Positions 32,090 through 40,667 of a stretch of 64,000 nucleotides of DNA are shown here, piece by piece. A model generated the notes under the pieces. That model was not told the DNA's origin, did not search any database, and was given only the letters and a program-made list of their open reading frames with translations. The translations under genes were made by a program, and so were the position numbers. The DNA comes from Methylorubrum populi (GTDB taxonomy: Bacteria; Pseudomonadota; Alphaproteobacteria; Rhizobiales; Beijerinckiaceae): the NCBI GenBank assembly GCA_036946625.1, contig JAQIIU010000003.1:2059001-2123000 (forward strand), written 5' to 3'. Position 1 is the stretch's first letter; each line of letters opens with the position of its first letter.

Positions 32090-32530
32090 TCAGGCGCGCG
32101 GGGTCGGGCGCCAGTCCTCCGGGGCCATCTCGAAGCCGGAAAATTCGAAGCCGGGCGAGACCGTGCAGCCGACGAGCGTCCAGGCGCCGAGGCTGGTCGC
32201 CGTCTGCCAATGGCCGGCCGGCACCACGATCTGCGGGCGCTGGCCGCGCAGGAGGTCGGGCCCGAGATGGTGCGCCGAGGCGTCGTGGCCGTTGGGGCTG
32301 ATCGTGATCACCATCGGCGCGCCGGCATGCCAGTGCCAGATCTCGGCGGCATCGACCCGGTGCCAGGCCGAGGTCTCGCCGAGCCCGAGCAGGTAGTAGA
32401 TCGCGGTGCCGACCGAGCGCCCCTCGATCGTGCGCGGATCGCGAAAGGTCTCGCGGTAATGGCCGCCCTCCGGGTGCGGCGCCAGCCCGAGCGCGTCGAT
32501 CACCTGCGCCGCCGTGAGCCTGTCCGTCAT
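32090..32530 (-). CDS. DUF985 cupin-fold protein
   Basis: A 146-residue protein of the DUF985/YML079-like cupin family. Blocks include LGLAPHPEGGHYRETFRD at 15-32, IYYLLGLGETSAWHRVDAAEIWHWHAG and VPAGHWQTATSLGAWTLVGCTVSPGFEFSGFEMA. The His residues of the barrel (HPEGGHY, WHWHAG) are kept. Its biochemical role is unknown; structures show a sugar-epimerase-like barrel. The ATG overlaps the TGA of the gene upstream, so it is coupled to it. Confidence 0.88.
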   Translation of the reverse strand: MTDRLTAAQVIDALGLAPHPEGGHYRETFRDPRTIEGRSVGTAIYYLLGLGETSAWHRVDAAEIWHWHAGAPMVITISPNGHDASAHHLGPDLLRGQRPQIVVPAGHWQTATSLGAWTLVGCTVSPGFEFSGFEMAPEDWRPTPRA

Positions 32531-34215
32531 GCCTCGTCCTCCACGCGGCCCGGTTCGGGCACGAGCCAGCCCCTGTAATGCACCAGCAGGCCGGCGAGCG
32601 GCAGGAACAGGGCCACGTCGAAGCGGAAGCGGCCCTGCGCATCGACCCGCTCGCTCGCCCGCGTCGTCGGCCGCAGGCGCCGCGGCAGGGGGAGGGGCCC
32701 GAGCCGCCAGCCGGTCACCGCCATGTCGAGGCCGTCCGCACCGGCGCTCACGGTCAACTCCATCGAGAACGGGCCGAAGCGCTCGCGCACCCGCCCACGC
32801 CCCTCGGGGCCGGCGAGCCGCATCCGGCTGGAGAAGCGGCGGCCCGGGACATGGCGCGTCCAGAGTTCCGCGTCGGCATCGAAGTCGGGCTCCATGGTGA
32901 CGCGGAGCGGCCCGTCGGCCATCGCGGGCGGCAGCCGGAACAGCCCGGCGATCAGCGCGACCAGGGGCCCGCGCCCGCGGCGCACCTCGGCCCGGCCGCG
33001 GAAGGCGCCGTCGCCGACCGACCCGTGCAGGGCGCGCACGGCCTCGGGCATCCGGGCGAAGCCGGCCCCGAGCGCCCGCTCGAACAGGGGCGGGGGGTGC
33101 GTCACCGTGCGCTCCGTGCGGATGGCGTGGCGGGCCATCTCGGCCTCGATCTCGCCGAGCGTCAGCACGCCGGTGCAGGCGCGGGCGCCGGGCGGGATCG
33201 GCGCGCCCCGCGGATCGGTGAGGCGACGGATCGCGGCGAGCGCCGGCAGGGTGGGGACGCAGGGACCGTCGCCGGCCTCGGCGACGAGGCTCCACACGGC
33301 CCGCGCCGGGCGCCCGTCGGCGTCCCGCCCCAGCGCCTCGACGCTCATCCCGCCCCGGTCGCTGCCGAAGCGGTCGAGCCGGCCCGCCATCGCCAGGAAG
33401 GGGCGCGCGAAGGGAACGAGCGAGGGGAGCAGCCCGGCCCGGACGGGCAGGCTGGCGAGGCCGAGGCCGAGATGCAGCACCGGCAGTTCGAGCCCGGCCC
33501 GGAACAGGGCCGTCCGCAGGCGGGGGTAACGCGCGGGGAAAATGTCGAGGTCGGGCGTCTCGCACAGGCTGGCGAAGCGCCGCCCCAGCCCCGGCACCGC
33601 AAGGCGGGTCAGGAGGCCCCAGCCGGGCTCGGTCCGCCACGCGCCCGCGCGCAGCACCCGCACGGGCCGGCCGGCATAGGACAGGATCGCGCGCATCACC
33701 GAGAGGCCGCGCGGCGCCCGGTTGCCCGGCACGATGGCGACCCGCACCGTCTCGACCGCGCGCCAGCCCTCGGTGATCGCGTCGAGCGCGGCGTTCGACA
33801 GGGCCGGCGTCGAGCTGGCGCCGGTGAGCGCGGCCACGCCGGCCGCCCGCGCCGCCTCGTCGAGGGACGGGAAGGCCGCCACGAAGTCGCGCCCGTCGGC
33901 GAGGTCGAGATAGGGCAAGCCGGCGGCGACGGCCGCGCGGGCGAGCACCGGCGCGCCGCCCTGGAACGGCCCGGCGGCATCGACCACGAGATCGGCGCCG
34001 AGCGCCCGCAGGTCCGCCGCACTCGCCCGGCTCGCGTCGAGGCGGGCCGCCCGTCCGCGCCCGTCCGGCACGGTCCGGGCCACGGCCTGCGCCCGCGCCG
34101 CGTCGCGGCCGGCGACGATGACGCGCAGATCGGTGGTCGCGGCGAGTCCGGCGACGAGCCGCGCCCCGAAGGCGCCGGCCCCGCCCACCACGAGGATGGC
34201 GGGCGGCCGGTTCAG
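32527..34215 (-). CDS. saccharopine dehydrogenase-like NAD(P)-binding protein with DUF4166-type C-terminus
   Basis: A 562-residue protein. The N-terminal Rossmann domain has VVGGAGAFGARLVAGLA, VVDAAGPFQG and YLDLADGRDF, as in saccharopine dehydrogenase-like reductases. The C-terminal 180 residues (from about FERALGAGFARMPEAVRALHG to the end) match the layout of DUF4166 domains often fused to them. No ATG is near the Rossmann start. A CTG at 34,215, overlapping the upstream TGA (CTGA) and eight bases after GGGGG, is the best placed start. The substrate is unknown. Confidence 0.82.
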   Translation of the reverse strand: MNRPPAILVVGGAGAFGARLVAGLAATTDLRVIVAGRDAARAQAVARTVPDGRGRAARLDASRASAADLRALGADLVVDAAGPFQGGAPVLARAAVAAGLPYLDLADGRDFVAAFPSLDEAARAAGVAALTGASSTPALSNAALDAITEGWRAVETVRVAIVPGNRAPRGLSVMRAILSYAGRPVRVLRAGAWRTEPGWGLLTRLAVPGLGRRFASLCETPDLDIFPARYPRLRTALFRAGLELPVLHLGLGLASLPVRAGLLPSLVPFARPFLAMAGRLDRFGSDRGGMSVEALGRDADGRPARAVWSLVAEAGDGPCVPTLPALAAIRRLTDPRGAPIPPGARACTGVLTLGEIEAEMARHAIRTERTVTHPPPLFERALGAGFARMPEAVRALHGSVGDGAFRGRAEVRRGRGPLVALIAGLFRLPPAMADGPLRVTMEPDFDADAELWTRHVPGRRFSSRMRLAGPEGRGRVRERFGPFSMELTVSAGADGLDMAVTGWRLGPLPLPRRLRPTTRASERVDAQGRFRFDVALFLPLAGLLVHYRGWLVPEPGRVEDEA

Positions 34216-35084
34216 GGAATCGCCCCCTGCGGCAGTTGCAGGCCGGGCGCCCGCGCCGGCACCCGCGGCGGCTCCCCTCCCGCGGATGCCGGCTTCGAGC
34301 GCGTCGGCTTCGCGGCGGGTTTCGCGGCCGCCTTGGCCGCCTTGGCCGCCTTCTCGGCCTCCGCCGCGACCGCCTCGGGCGCCGGCGCCATGCGGCGGGC
34401 CTTCGGCGGCGGCAGGAGCCTGGCCGAGGGCGCGGTGCCGCATTCGCGGAAGCGCAGCTCGGCCAGGGCCTCGCCGGTCTCGGCGTTGACCGGCAGGGTG
34501 TCGGGCAGGGCGACCAGGGATGGGTCCCACTGGATCCTGCCGCCGACGGTCCCTTCCAGCGTCGCGGGGGAGGCGCCGCGGCGCAGGGACAGCAGGTCCG
34601 GCCCATAGGCCGTGGCGACCTTGCCGCCGATCACCACCTGCAGGACGCGGGTGACGTCCGGCGTGAGCGGGCGCAGGGGGTTGTCGAGGGTGATGCGCCC
34701 GCTGCGGGTCACCCACAGATCAGCGTTCCCGGCGCCCTGGTAGCGGGCCGCCTGATCCGGCTCGCAGGCGACCGGCGGCGCGGCGAAGGGCGTCGCCGCC
34801 GGCGCCGGGACGACGGAGGGGATCGGGTTCGCGGCCGGCTCGGCGGCCGGAGGGGTCGGGTCCGCCGGTTTCTCGGCAGCCTTTTCCGTGGGCTTCTCGG
34901 CAGGCTTCTCGACGGGCTTGGCCTGCGGCTTCGGGCGGGGTTTCGGCCGCGGGGGCTTGCGCTTGGGCGCCTGCGGCGGCGCCTCGGGCCCGGCCGGGGG
35001 GACGGCCTCCTCCTGTGCGCGCAGAGCGGGCGCGAGCGCCATCCAGGCCGCCACGGCGGCGGCGATCCGACCGATCCGCCTCAT
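34212..35084 (-). CDS. exported Pro/Lys-rich protein, unknown
   Basis: A 290-residue protein with a signal peptide (about 23 residues, ending ALRAQ). Next is a linker with repeats of KPxxKP and EKPAEKPTEKAAEKP (about 35-78), then a folded part (about 108-215) with ACEPDQAARYQGAGNADLWVTRSGRITLDNPLRPL and LRFRECGTAP, and a low-complexity Lys/Ala tail. The layout suggests a periplasmic protein spanning or tethered in the envelope. It overlaps genes on both sides by four bases, forming a tightly coupled chain from 35,515 to 32,090. Confidence 0.75.
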   Translation of the reverse strand: MRRIGRIAAAVAAWMALAPALRAQEEAVPPAGPEAPPQAPKRKPPRPKPRPKPQAKPVEKPAEKPTEKAAEKPADPTPPAAEPAANPIPSVVPAPAATPFAAPPVACEPDQAARYQGAGNADLWVTRSGRITLDNPLRPLTPDVTRVLQVVIGGKVATAYGPDLLSLRRGASPATLEGTVGGRIQWDPSLVALPDTLPVNAETGEALAELRFRECGTAPSARLLPPPKARRMAPAPEAVAAEAEKAAKAAKAAAKPAAKPTRSKPASAGGEPPRVPARAPGLQLPQGAIP

Positions 35085-35515
35085 CGGGCCGCCCGGCTCC
35101 CGGCCTCGGAGGGCCCGTCGTCCCGCGCCTGCGCCTGCTTCAGCGCGCGGCTCTGCTGGTCGAGAAGGTGGTCGAGCATCCGGGGATCGAGTTCCTCCGC
35201 GTCGGACCGTTTCGGTTCCGTGGCCGCAGGCGGGTGCGGATCGTCACCCGTCGCATCAATGACCGGGCCCTCGATCGATCGCCCCGCGCCGGACCGCCCG
35301 CCGACGGCGTGGGCATCGAGCACCGGCGCGCTCCGGTCGATCGGGCTCGCCTGCGGCGGGATCAGCACCTTCGTCACGGCCTCGGCGTCGTCGTCCCACG
35401 CCTCCTCGCGGGGGAGGCGCAACGGCGGGCGGCGCGGGCCCTTGGAGAGCGTCGCCACGAAAAGGCAGGCGAGCAGCGTCGCCGCGCCCGCGGCAAGGAT
35501 CACCAGGGTTTCCAT
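35081..35515 (-). CDS. membrane-anchored small protein, unknown
   Basis: A 144-residue protein with one N-terminal membrane segment (LVILAAGAATLLACLFVATL) and an acidic cytoplasmic tail ending in a helical stretch LDPRMLDHLLDQQSRALKQAQA. It is the first gene of the four-gene minus-strand chain with 4-base overlaps. I do not recognise the family. It is divergent from ppc, with 157 bases between the starts. Confidence 0.72.
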   Translation of the reverse strand: METLVILAAGAATLLACLFVATLSKGPRRPPLRLPREEAWDDDAEAVTKVLIPPQASPIDRSAPVLDAHAVGGRSGAGRSIEGPVIDATGDDPHPPAATEPKRSDAEELDPRMLDHLLDQQSRALKQAQARDDGPSEAGSRAAR

Positions 35516-35672
35516 GGTCGGCCCGACCCTAGACCGGATCGGGCGCCGTTGCACCTGTCCCCGGCCGCGGCCCGCCCTGCGGGGAACGGTCCTTGCGTCG
35601 CGGGCCGAAGGGTGAGAACCGCGTCGTCGACGCCGTCCGACGGTCACCGGCCGCTCACCCCAGGAACGCGCG

Positions 35673-38630
35673 ATGCCCCTCGAAGACCCTCGCCCCGCCC
35701 CCGCCGACGCGGCGGCCCCGCCCCGGGCGACGACGGTGGCGAAAGCCGCCGACGCCGCGCACCCGGCCGGTCGCGACCGGGAGGCCGAACTCCTCGACCT
35801 CGTGGCGCGCTCCCGCGAGCAGGCGAGCGAGGACCCGTTCCGCAACCCCGTGCTGGCGGTGACGCTCGCCATCACCCGCCGGCTCGACCGGGACGAGATC
35901 GGCGAGGCGGATCTCGACGCGCTGCTCGCGACCCTGCGGCGGCGGGCGCTGACCGCGCGGGCCGAGCGCCTGCGCGCCTATGTCGGCCTCGACGGCGACG
36001 CGGCGGCGGGCGACACGGCGCCGGCGGTGGATCTCGCACAGCGCCTCGTCGCGGCGGTGGCGCGGGGCTCGGGCGATTTCGAGGCGTTTCGCGAGCGCGT
36101 CGGCCGCACCGCCTTCGCGGCGGTGTTCACAGCGCATCCGACCTTCGGCATGCCCCGGGCCGTGGCGGAACTGATCGCCCGGGCCGCCTCCCTGGCGGAC
36201 GCCGACGAACGGGCGCCGCTCATCGGCGAGGCCGCCGCCCGCTCGACCCGGCCCGACCCGCAGATCAGCCTCGACGACGAGTTCGAGCAGGCCTGCATCG
36301 CCGCCAACCACGGCCGCGCGGCGATCGACGCGTTCAACGGCGCGATCCTCGACGCCGCCCGCGCCCGCTGGCCGGATCGCTGGACCGAACTGGTCCCGAA
36401 GCCGCTCGCCATCGCGAGCTGGGTCGGCTGCGACACCGACGGGCGCACCGATATCGGCTGGTGGGACACCATGCGCTACCGGCTGATCTCGAAGCGCATG
36501 CAGTTCGACCGGCTCCTGCGCGACCTGCCGGATGTCCCGGCGACCCGCGTGGTGCGCGAACTGACCGCGGGCGCGCGCGATGCCGTCGAGCGCCAGCTCG
36601 CGGGGGCGCCGCTGCTCGGCACCAAGCCGTCGCTGGAGGCGGTCCACCGCTTCGCGCTGGCCCTGATCATCGAGCGCGAGCGGGCGCAGACCGATGCCGG
36701 GCCGATCCTGGCCGGTCTCGCCGCCGCCCTCGGCGCCGCCGAGTCCGACGCGGACCGCCGCGCCATCGCCGTGCTGCGCTCCGGCGTCTCCGCGCACGGC
36801 CTGTCGAACGCGCTGCCGCATTTCCGGCTCAACGCCAGCCAGATCCACAACGCGGTGCGCCGGGTCATCGACCTGGAGGGCGAGCCGACCGACGCGGCGC
36901 AGCGCCGCTCGCACCTCGCGGCGATCAACACGCTGCTCAACGACGTGCGGCCGGTGCCGGTCGATTTCGGCGCGCTCGCCGCCGAACGCGCCTCGGCCGC
37001 GCGGCTGATGATGACGATCACGCAGATCCTCAAGCACGTCGACGGCACCCATCCGGTGCGCTTCCTGATCGCCGAGACCGAGACCGGCTACACCCTGCTC
37101 GCGGCTTTGTGGCTCGCGCGCCACTACGGCATCTCCGACAGGCTCGAGATCACGCCGCTGTTCGAGACGGCGAGCGCGCTGGAACAGGGCATCCGCGTCC
37201 TCGACGACGCCCTGCGCAACCCGCACTGGCGCGCCCATCTCAAGCGGCTCGGCCGGCTCTCGGTCCAGTTCGGCTACTCGGATTCCGGGCGCTATGTCGG
37301 CCAGCTCGCGGCGACCTTCTGGGTCGAGCGCCTGCGCCTGCGCATCACCGAGCTGATGACGCAGAACGGGCTTTCCGACATCGAACTCGTGATCTTCGAC
37401 ACCCACGGCGAGTCGATCGGCCGCGGCGCCCACCCGACGTCGCTGCGCGACCGCCTCGCCTATCTCGCGCCGGAGGATTCGCGCCGGCGCAACGCCGCCG
37501 CGGGCATCCGCGAGCGGCTGGAATCGAGCTTCCAGGGCTCGGACGGCTACCTGATGTTCGGCTCGGCCCAGCTCGCCGGGGCCTCGGTGGCGCGCATCGC
37601 CGAGCACGTCTTCGCCGACGCGCTCGCCGAGGACGACGCCTTCGCCGACTACGCGCTGAACGAGCGGGCCGCCGCGCCCGCCGCCGACCCGATCTACGAG
37701 GAAGCCGACTTCGCCGCCGAGTTCTTTCGCGTCGTCCGCCAGGATATGGAGGCCTTGGTCGACGACCGCGGCTACGCGGCGCTGCTCGGCACCTTCGGCC
37801 CGAGCCTGATCGACCGCACCGGCTCGCGCCCCGTGGCGCGCCAGTCGGACGGCGGCGGCCCGGCCGCGATCACCCATCCGCGCCAGATGCGGGCGATCCC
37901 CAACAACGCGATCCTGCAGCAGCTCGGCTACCTCGCCAATTCCCTGCACGGCGTCGGCCGCGCCGCCCACCGGGCGCCGGAGCTGTTCCGCCACATGCGC
38001 CAGGACTCGGTGCGCTTCTCCCGCGCCTTCCGCCTCGTGCAGCACGCGTCCAGCGTCGGCGACCTCGACGTGATGCGCGCCTATATCGACACCCTCGACC
38101 CGGCGGTGTGGCTGGAGCGGGCCCGCCGCACCCGGAGCGACGCGCGGCGCGACGAACTCGTCACCATCGCCGCCGCCCTGGAGCGGCTGAACCTCTCGCC
38201 CGACCTGCGCCGCCTGTTCGGGCGGCTCACCCGCGACGGGCTTTTCCTCCAGGCCGCGGCGCCGGATCTGGCCGCCATGTCGAACCGGCTCGCCCTGCTG
38301 CACGCGATCCGCCTCGCGCTGATCCACCGGATCTGGTTCCTGGCCGCCCACATCCCGAGCTTCCGGCCGCAGGCGGGCCTGACCCGCGAGGCGCTGCTGG
38401 AGCGCTTCCTGCGCCTCGACATCGACGGCTGCCTGACGCTGCTCGACGAGATCTTTCCGGTGACCCCCGACCCGACGCTGGGCCTCAACTTCGGCGAGCC
38501 GCCGGGCCCGCGCGACGTCGGCACCTACGAGACCGAGCACAACACCCTGTTCGGGCCGATCCGGCGGATGTTCGAGCGGGTGCGGGAGATTTCCGGGATC
38601 ATCCAGCACGAGGTCGGCGCGTTCGGCTGA
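35673..38630 (+). CDS. ppc: divergent phosphoenolpyruvate carboxylase
   Basis: A 985-residue protein with the overall PEPC plan. The catalytic His motif is VFTAHPTFGMPRAV (usual LTAHPTE), the lysine-loop motif is GYSDSGRYVGQLAA (usual GYSDSAKDAG, Lys546 replaced by Arg), and the arginine loop is FDTHGESIGRGAHPT (usual FHGRGGTIGRGG; Arg587 kept, Arg581 replaced by His). The C-terminus lacks the usual QNTG ending and reads IIQHEVGAFG. PEPC carboxylates PEP to oxaloacetate. In methylotrophs the serine-cycle enzyme is encoded with mtkA, mtkB and mcl, none of which is here, so this is probably a second paralogue. Catalytic activity is uncertain. Confidence 0.85.
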   Translation: MPLEDPRPAPADAAAPPRATTVAKAADAAHPAGRDREAELLDLVARSREQASEDPFRNPVLAVTLAITRRLDRDEIGEADLDALLATLRRRALTARAERLRAYVGLDGDAAAGDTAPAVDLAQRLVAAVARGSGDFEAFRERVGRTAFAAVFTAHPTFGMPRAVAELIARAASLADADERAPLIGEAAARSTRPDPQISLDDEFEQACIAANHGRAAIDAFNGAILDAARARWPDRWTELVPKPLAIASWVGCDTDGRTDIGWWDTMRYRLISKRMQFDRLLRDLPDVPATRVVRELTAGARDAVERQLAGAPLLGTKPSLEAVHRFALALIIERERAQTDAGPILAGLAAALGAAESDADRRAIAVLRSGVSAHGLSNALPHFRLNASQIHNAVRRVIDLEGEPTDAAQRRSHLAAINTLLNDVRPVPVDFGALAAERASAARLMMTITQILKHVDGTHPVRFLIAETETGYTLLAALWLARHYGISDRLEITPLFETASALEQGIRVLDDALRNPHWRAHLKRLGRLSVQFGYSDSGRYVGQLAATFWVERLRLRITELMTQNGLSDIELVIFDTHGESIGRGAHPTSLRDRLAYLAPEDSRRRNAAAGIRERLESSFQGSDGYLMFGSAQLAGASVARIAEHVFADALAEDDAFADYALNERAAAPAADPIYEEADFAAEFFRVVRQDMEALVDDRGYAALLGTFGPSLIDRTGSRPVARQSDGGGPAAITHPRQMRAIPNNAILQQLGYLANSLHGVGRAAHRAPELFRHMRQDSVRFSRAFRLVQHASSVGDLDVMRAYIDTLDPAVWLERARRTRSDARRDELVTIAAALERLNLSPDLRRLFGRLTRDGLFLQAAAPDLAAMSNRLALLHAIRLALIHRIWFLAAHIPSFRPQAGLTREALLERFLRLDIDGCLTLLDEIFPVTPDPTLGLNFGEPPGPRDVGTYETEHNTLFGPIRRMFERVREISGIIQHEVGAFG

Positions 38631-38659
38631 GGCCTCGTCCGGCTCTCGTCGCGGAGCCG

Positions 38660-38732
38660 GATCGCTTCGGCTCCGCCTCGCAATGACGGTGCGGGCCACC
38701 CTCTCCGTCATTGCGAGCGAAGCGAAGCAATC
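38660..38732. repeat. short inverted repeat related to the R1 core
   Basis: GATCGCTTCGGCTCCGCCTCGCAATGACGG and CCGTCATTGCGAGCGAAGCGAAGCAATCC-type arms (each read in shorter blocks, e.g. CTCGCAATGACGG / CCGTCATTGCGAG) pair over about 13 bp with further matches. The CGTCATTGCGAG block resembles CGTCATCGCGAG of R1. It lies just after ppc. Confidence 0.65.
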
Positions 38733-38771
38733 CAGGGCTCTGCCCTCTCCGAACGGATCGCGACGACCGAC

Positions 38772-39017
38772 TCAATGCTTCAGCAGGCTCTCGAAGCTCG
38801 CGTCGGGCTCGACCTTGCCGGCGAAGCGGGCCAGCCGGCTCAGGCTCGGCTCGGACAGGCCGCCGGCATGGGCGTAGGTGGCCAGCGCGAAGCTCACCAG
38901 GAGTTCGGCCTCCTCGTGGGTCATCGCCCGGCCGCTCAGGGTGCTGGCCGCACCGCGCACCGCGAGGGCGGCTTGGCGGAAGGCGGGGTCGTTCTTCAGT
39001 TCGTCCAGGCGACTCAT
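38772..39017 (-). CDS. small conserved hypothetical protein
   Basis: An 81-residue, mostly helical soluble protein (MSRLDELKNDPAFRQAALAV..AMTHEEAELLVSFALATYAH..SFESLLKH). No signal, membrane segment or known motif. Codon use and composition match its neighbours. It is convergent with ppc. Confidence 0.65.
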   Translation of the reverse strand: MSRLDELKNDPAFRQAALAVRGAASTLSGRAMTHEEAELLVSFALATYAHAGGLSEPSLSRLARFAGKVEPDASFESLLKH

Positions 39018-39226
39018 CGGGCGTCCTCGGGGCCGTGCTCGGTTCCTTGCGCGTCGACGGACGAGCCGGCGGGGTTTCGCGTGAGCTAGCCTAAGTGGGC
39101 TTCAAGTGAACTGCGTCCGAACGAAAAAGCCGATTCATCGACGGCGCGGCCCCGTTGTCGCGGCGTTCCCTCTCCCCATCGTCGCCGGAAACGGTACATT
39201 CGGGGCGGCCAGCGGGAGGGCGCGCC

Positions 39227-39409
39227 ATGGAACGCGATCGGACCGAGGACGCGGCCTGCGCGGAGGGCCGGCACGCGGCCGAGCGGGGCGAGGCGCCGGA
39301 GAGCAACCCCCATCCGCCGGGCTCGGCGGAGCATCGAAGCTGGCAGGACGGCCACGCCTCGGTGACCGCGCCCGACGCCGTCGCCGACGATGTCGGCGAT
39401 TTCGCCTGA
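39227..39409 (+). CDS. small acidic hypothetical protein
   Basis: A 60-residue, charged, probably disordered protein (MERDRTEDAACAEGRH..VADDVGDFA). The ribosome site GGGAGGG seven bases before the ATG supports translation. The gene at 39,431 follows 21 bases later on the same strand, suggesting one transcript. No family recognised. Confidence 0.6.
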   Translation: MERDRTEDAACAEGRHAAERGEAPESNPHPPGSAEHRSWQDGHASVTAPDAVADDVGDFA

Positions 39410-39430
39410 CCCCCGAGCCGCGGGACGCCG

Positions 39431-39781
39431 ATGCGTGTGCTGGAAACACCGGACGGCCGCTACATCGTCGTCCACGGCCGGCTGTGGCGGCGCCACCGGC
39501 CGGACCTGGAGCCGGTGCAGCGCGACCGGCTGGTGCGCGACCTGATGGATGCCCGCCGTGCGGTGCGGTCGGCCAAGCGCTCCGGCGAGGAGACGGCGCT
39601 CGTCCGCGCCCGCGCGGCGGTCGACGCCGCCAAGCAGGGGCTCGGCGAGCGCGGGCCGGTGTGGTGGACGGACGGCGCACCCGACCACAACCGCCGCATG
39701 ATCGCCAACACGCCCTACGCCGCGTGGTATGCGTCCCTGCCCGCGGCAACGAGGGCCGACCACGACCGTCGGAGAGGGTAG
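39431..39781 (+). CDS. conserved hypothetical protein
   Basis: A 116-residue protein. It begins MRVLETPDGRYIVVHGRLWRR, followed by a long charged helix (RDLMDARRAVRSAKRSGEETALVRARAAVDAAKQGLG) and an ending with GPVWWTDGAPDHNRRMIANTPYAAWYASL. The WWTDGAPDxNR motif recurs, as far as I remember, in uncharacterised proteins of Methylobacterium and relatives. Function unknown. Confidence 0.75.
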   Translation: MRVLETPDGRYIVVHGRLWRRHRPDLEPVQRDRLVRDLMDARRAVRSAKRSGEETALVRARAAVDAAKQGLGERGPVWWTDGAPDHNRRMIANTPYAAWYASLPAATRADHDRRRG

Positions 39782-40187
39782 GGCGGCGTCGGGCAGCCTT
39801 TGCCGCAGCCCTCATGTGCGCGGCCGCACAGACGATTTCGAGCGATCGCTCGGAAAGCGCCCGGGACCCGCTTTGCGACGGCAAAGCGTCGGACGCAACC
39901 GAGTCGCGCGATTGCCAAAGCCTCCCGGTTCTGATTAATTCCAGACAAGAAATGCAGTCGAGGCCGTTCCGCGGCCTCCGCATCGCGGCGCAGCGATCGC
40001 GCCGCCCTCGCGACCGACCACAGGCACGAACCAAGAGCCGGACGGCACCGCCCGTGAACCGGCCGCCACGGCAGCGATCCACCCGCCCGTCGGGCTTCGG
40101 ATCGTTCCCGGTACGGCATCCATGGGGAACGGCAGATCGATCCGGCCGCCGGGCGCGGCATTCCATTCCGAAACGGCAGATGGCAAG
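39782..40187. other. 406-base gap before iorA
   Basis: No credible ORF. A perfect 8-bp hairpin CGCTTTGC GACG GCAAAGCG lies at 39,869-39,888. The rest presumably carries the iorAB promoter; I see no clear consensus. Confidence 0.5.
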
Positions 40188-40667
40188 ATGATAAAACTCA
40201 CGGTCAACGGAGCCGAACGCAGCTTCGACGGCGATCCCGAGATGCCGCTGCTGTGGTACCTGCGCGACGAGCTCGGCCTCACCGGCACCAAGTTCGGCTG
40301 CGGCATCGCCCAGTGCGGCGCCTGCACGATCCATCTCGGCGGCACCGCCGCACGCTCCTGCATCACCCCGGTCTCGTCCGCGGAAGGCCAGGAGGTCACG
40401 ACCATCGAGGGGCTGTCTCCCGACGGCAACCACCCGGTCCAGGCGGCGTGGCGCGACCTGAACGTGGCCCAGTGCGGCTACTGCCAGACCGGCCAGATCA
40501 TGCAGGCGGCCTCGCTCCTCAAGGACGCACCGAAGCCGACCGATCAGCAGATCGACGAGACCATGAGCGGCAACATCTGTCGCTGCGGCACCTATCCGCG
40601 CATCCGCGCCGCGATCCATCAGGCCGCCGGCCAGACGGCGCCCGCCAACACGGGAGAGCGCCTGTGA
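40188..40667 (+). CDS. iorA: (2Fe-2S) subunit of an isoquinoline 1-oxidoreductase-type molybdoenzyme
   Basis: A 159-residue small subunit of the xanthine oxidase family. The plant-ferredoxin cluster has CGIAQCGACTIHL plus a downstream Cys in RSCITPV; the second cluster has QCGYCQTGQIM and ICRCGTYPRIR. It passes electrons from the molybdenum site of the large subunit to an acceptor. Its TGA overlaps the GTG of iorB, so the two are made together. No FAD subunit gene is present, as expected for the IorAB/aldehyde dehydrogenase subgroup. Confidence 0.92.
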   Translation: MIKLTVNGAERSFDGDPEMPLLWYLRDELGLTGTKFGCGIAQCGACTIHLGGTAARSCITPVSSAEGQEVTTIEGLSPDGNHPVQAAWRDLNVAQCGYCQTGQIMQAASLLKDAPKPTDQQIDETMSGNICRCGTYPRIRAAIHQAAGQTAPANTGERL

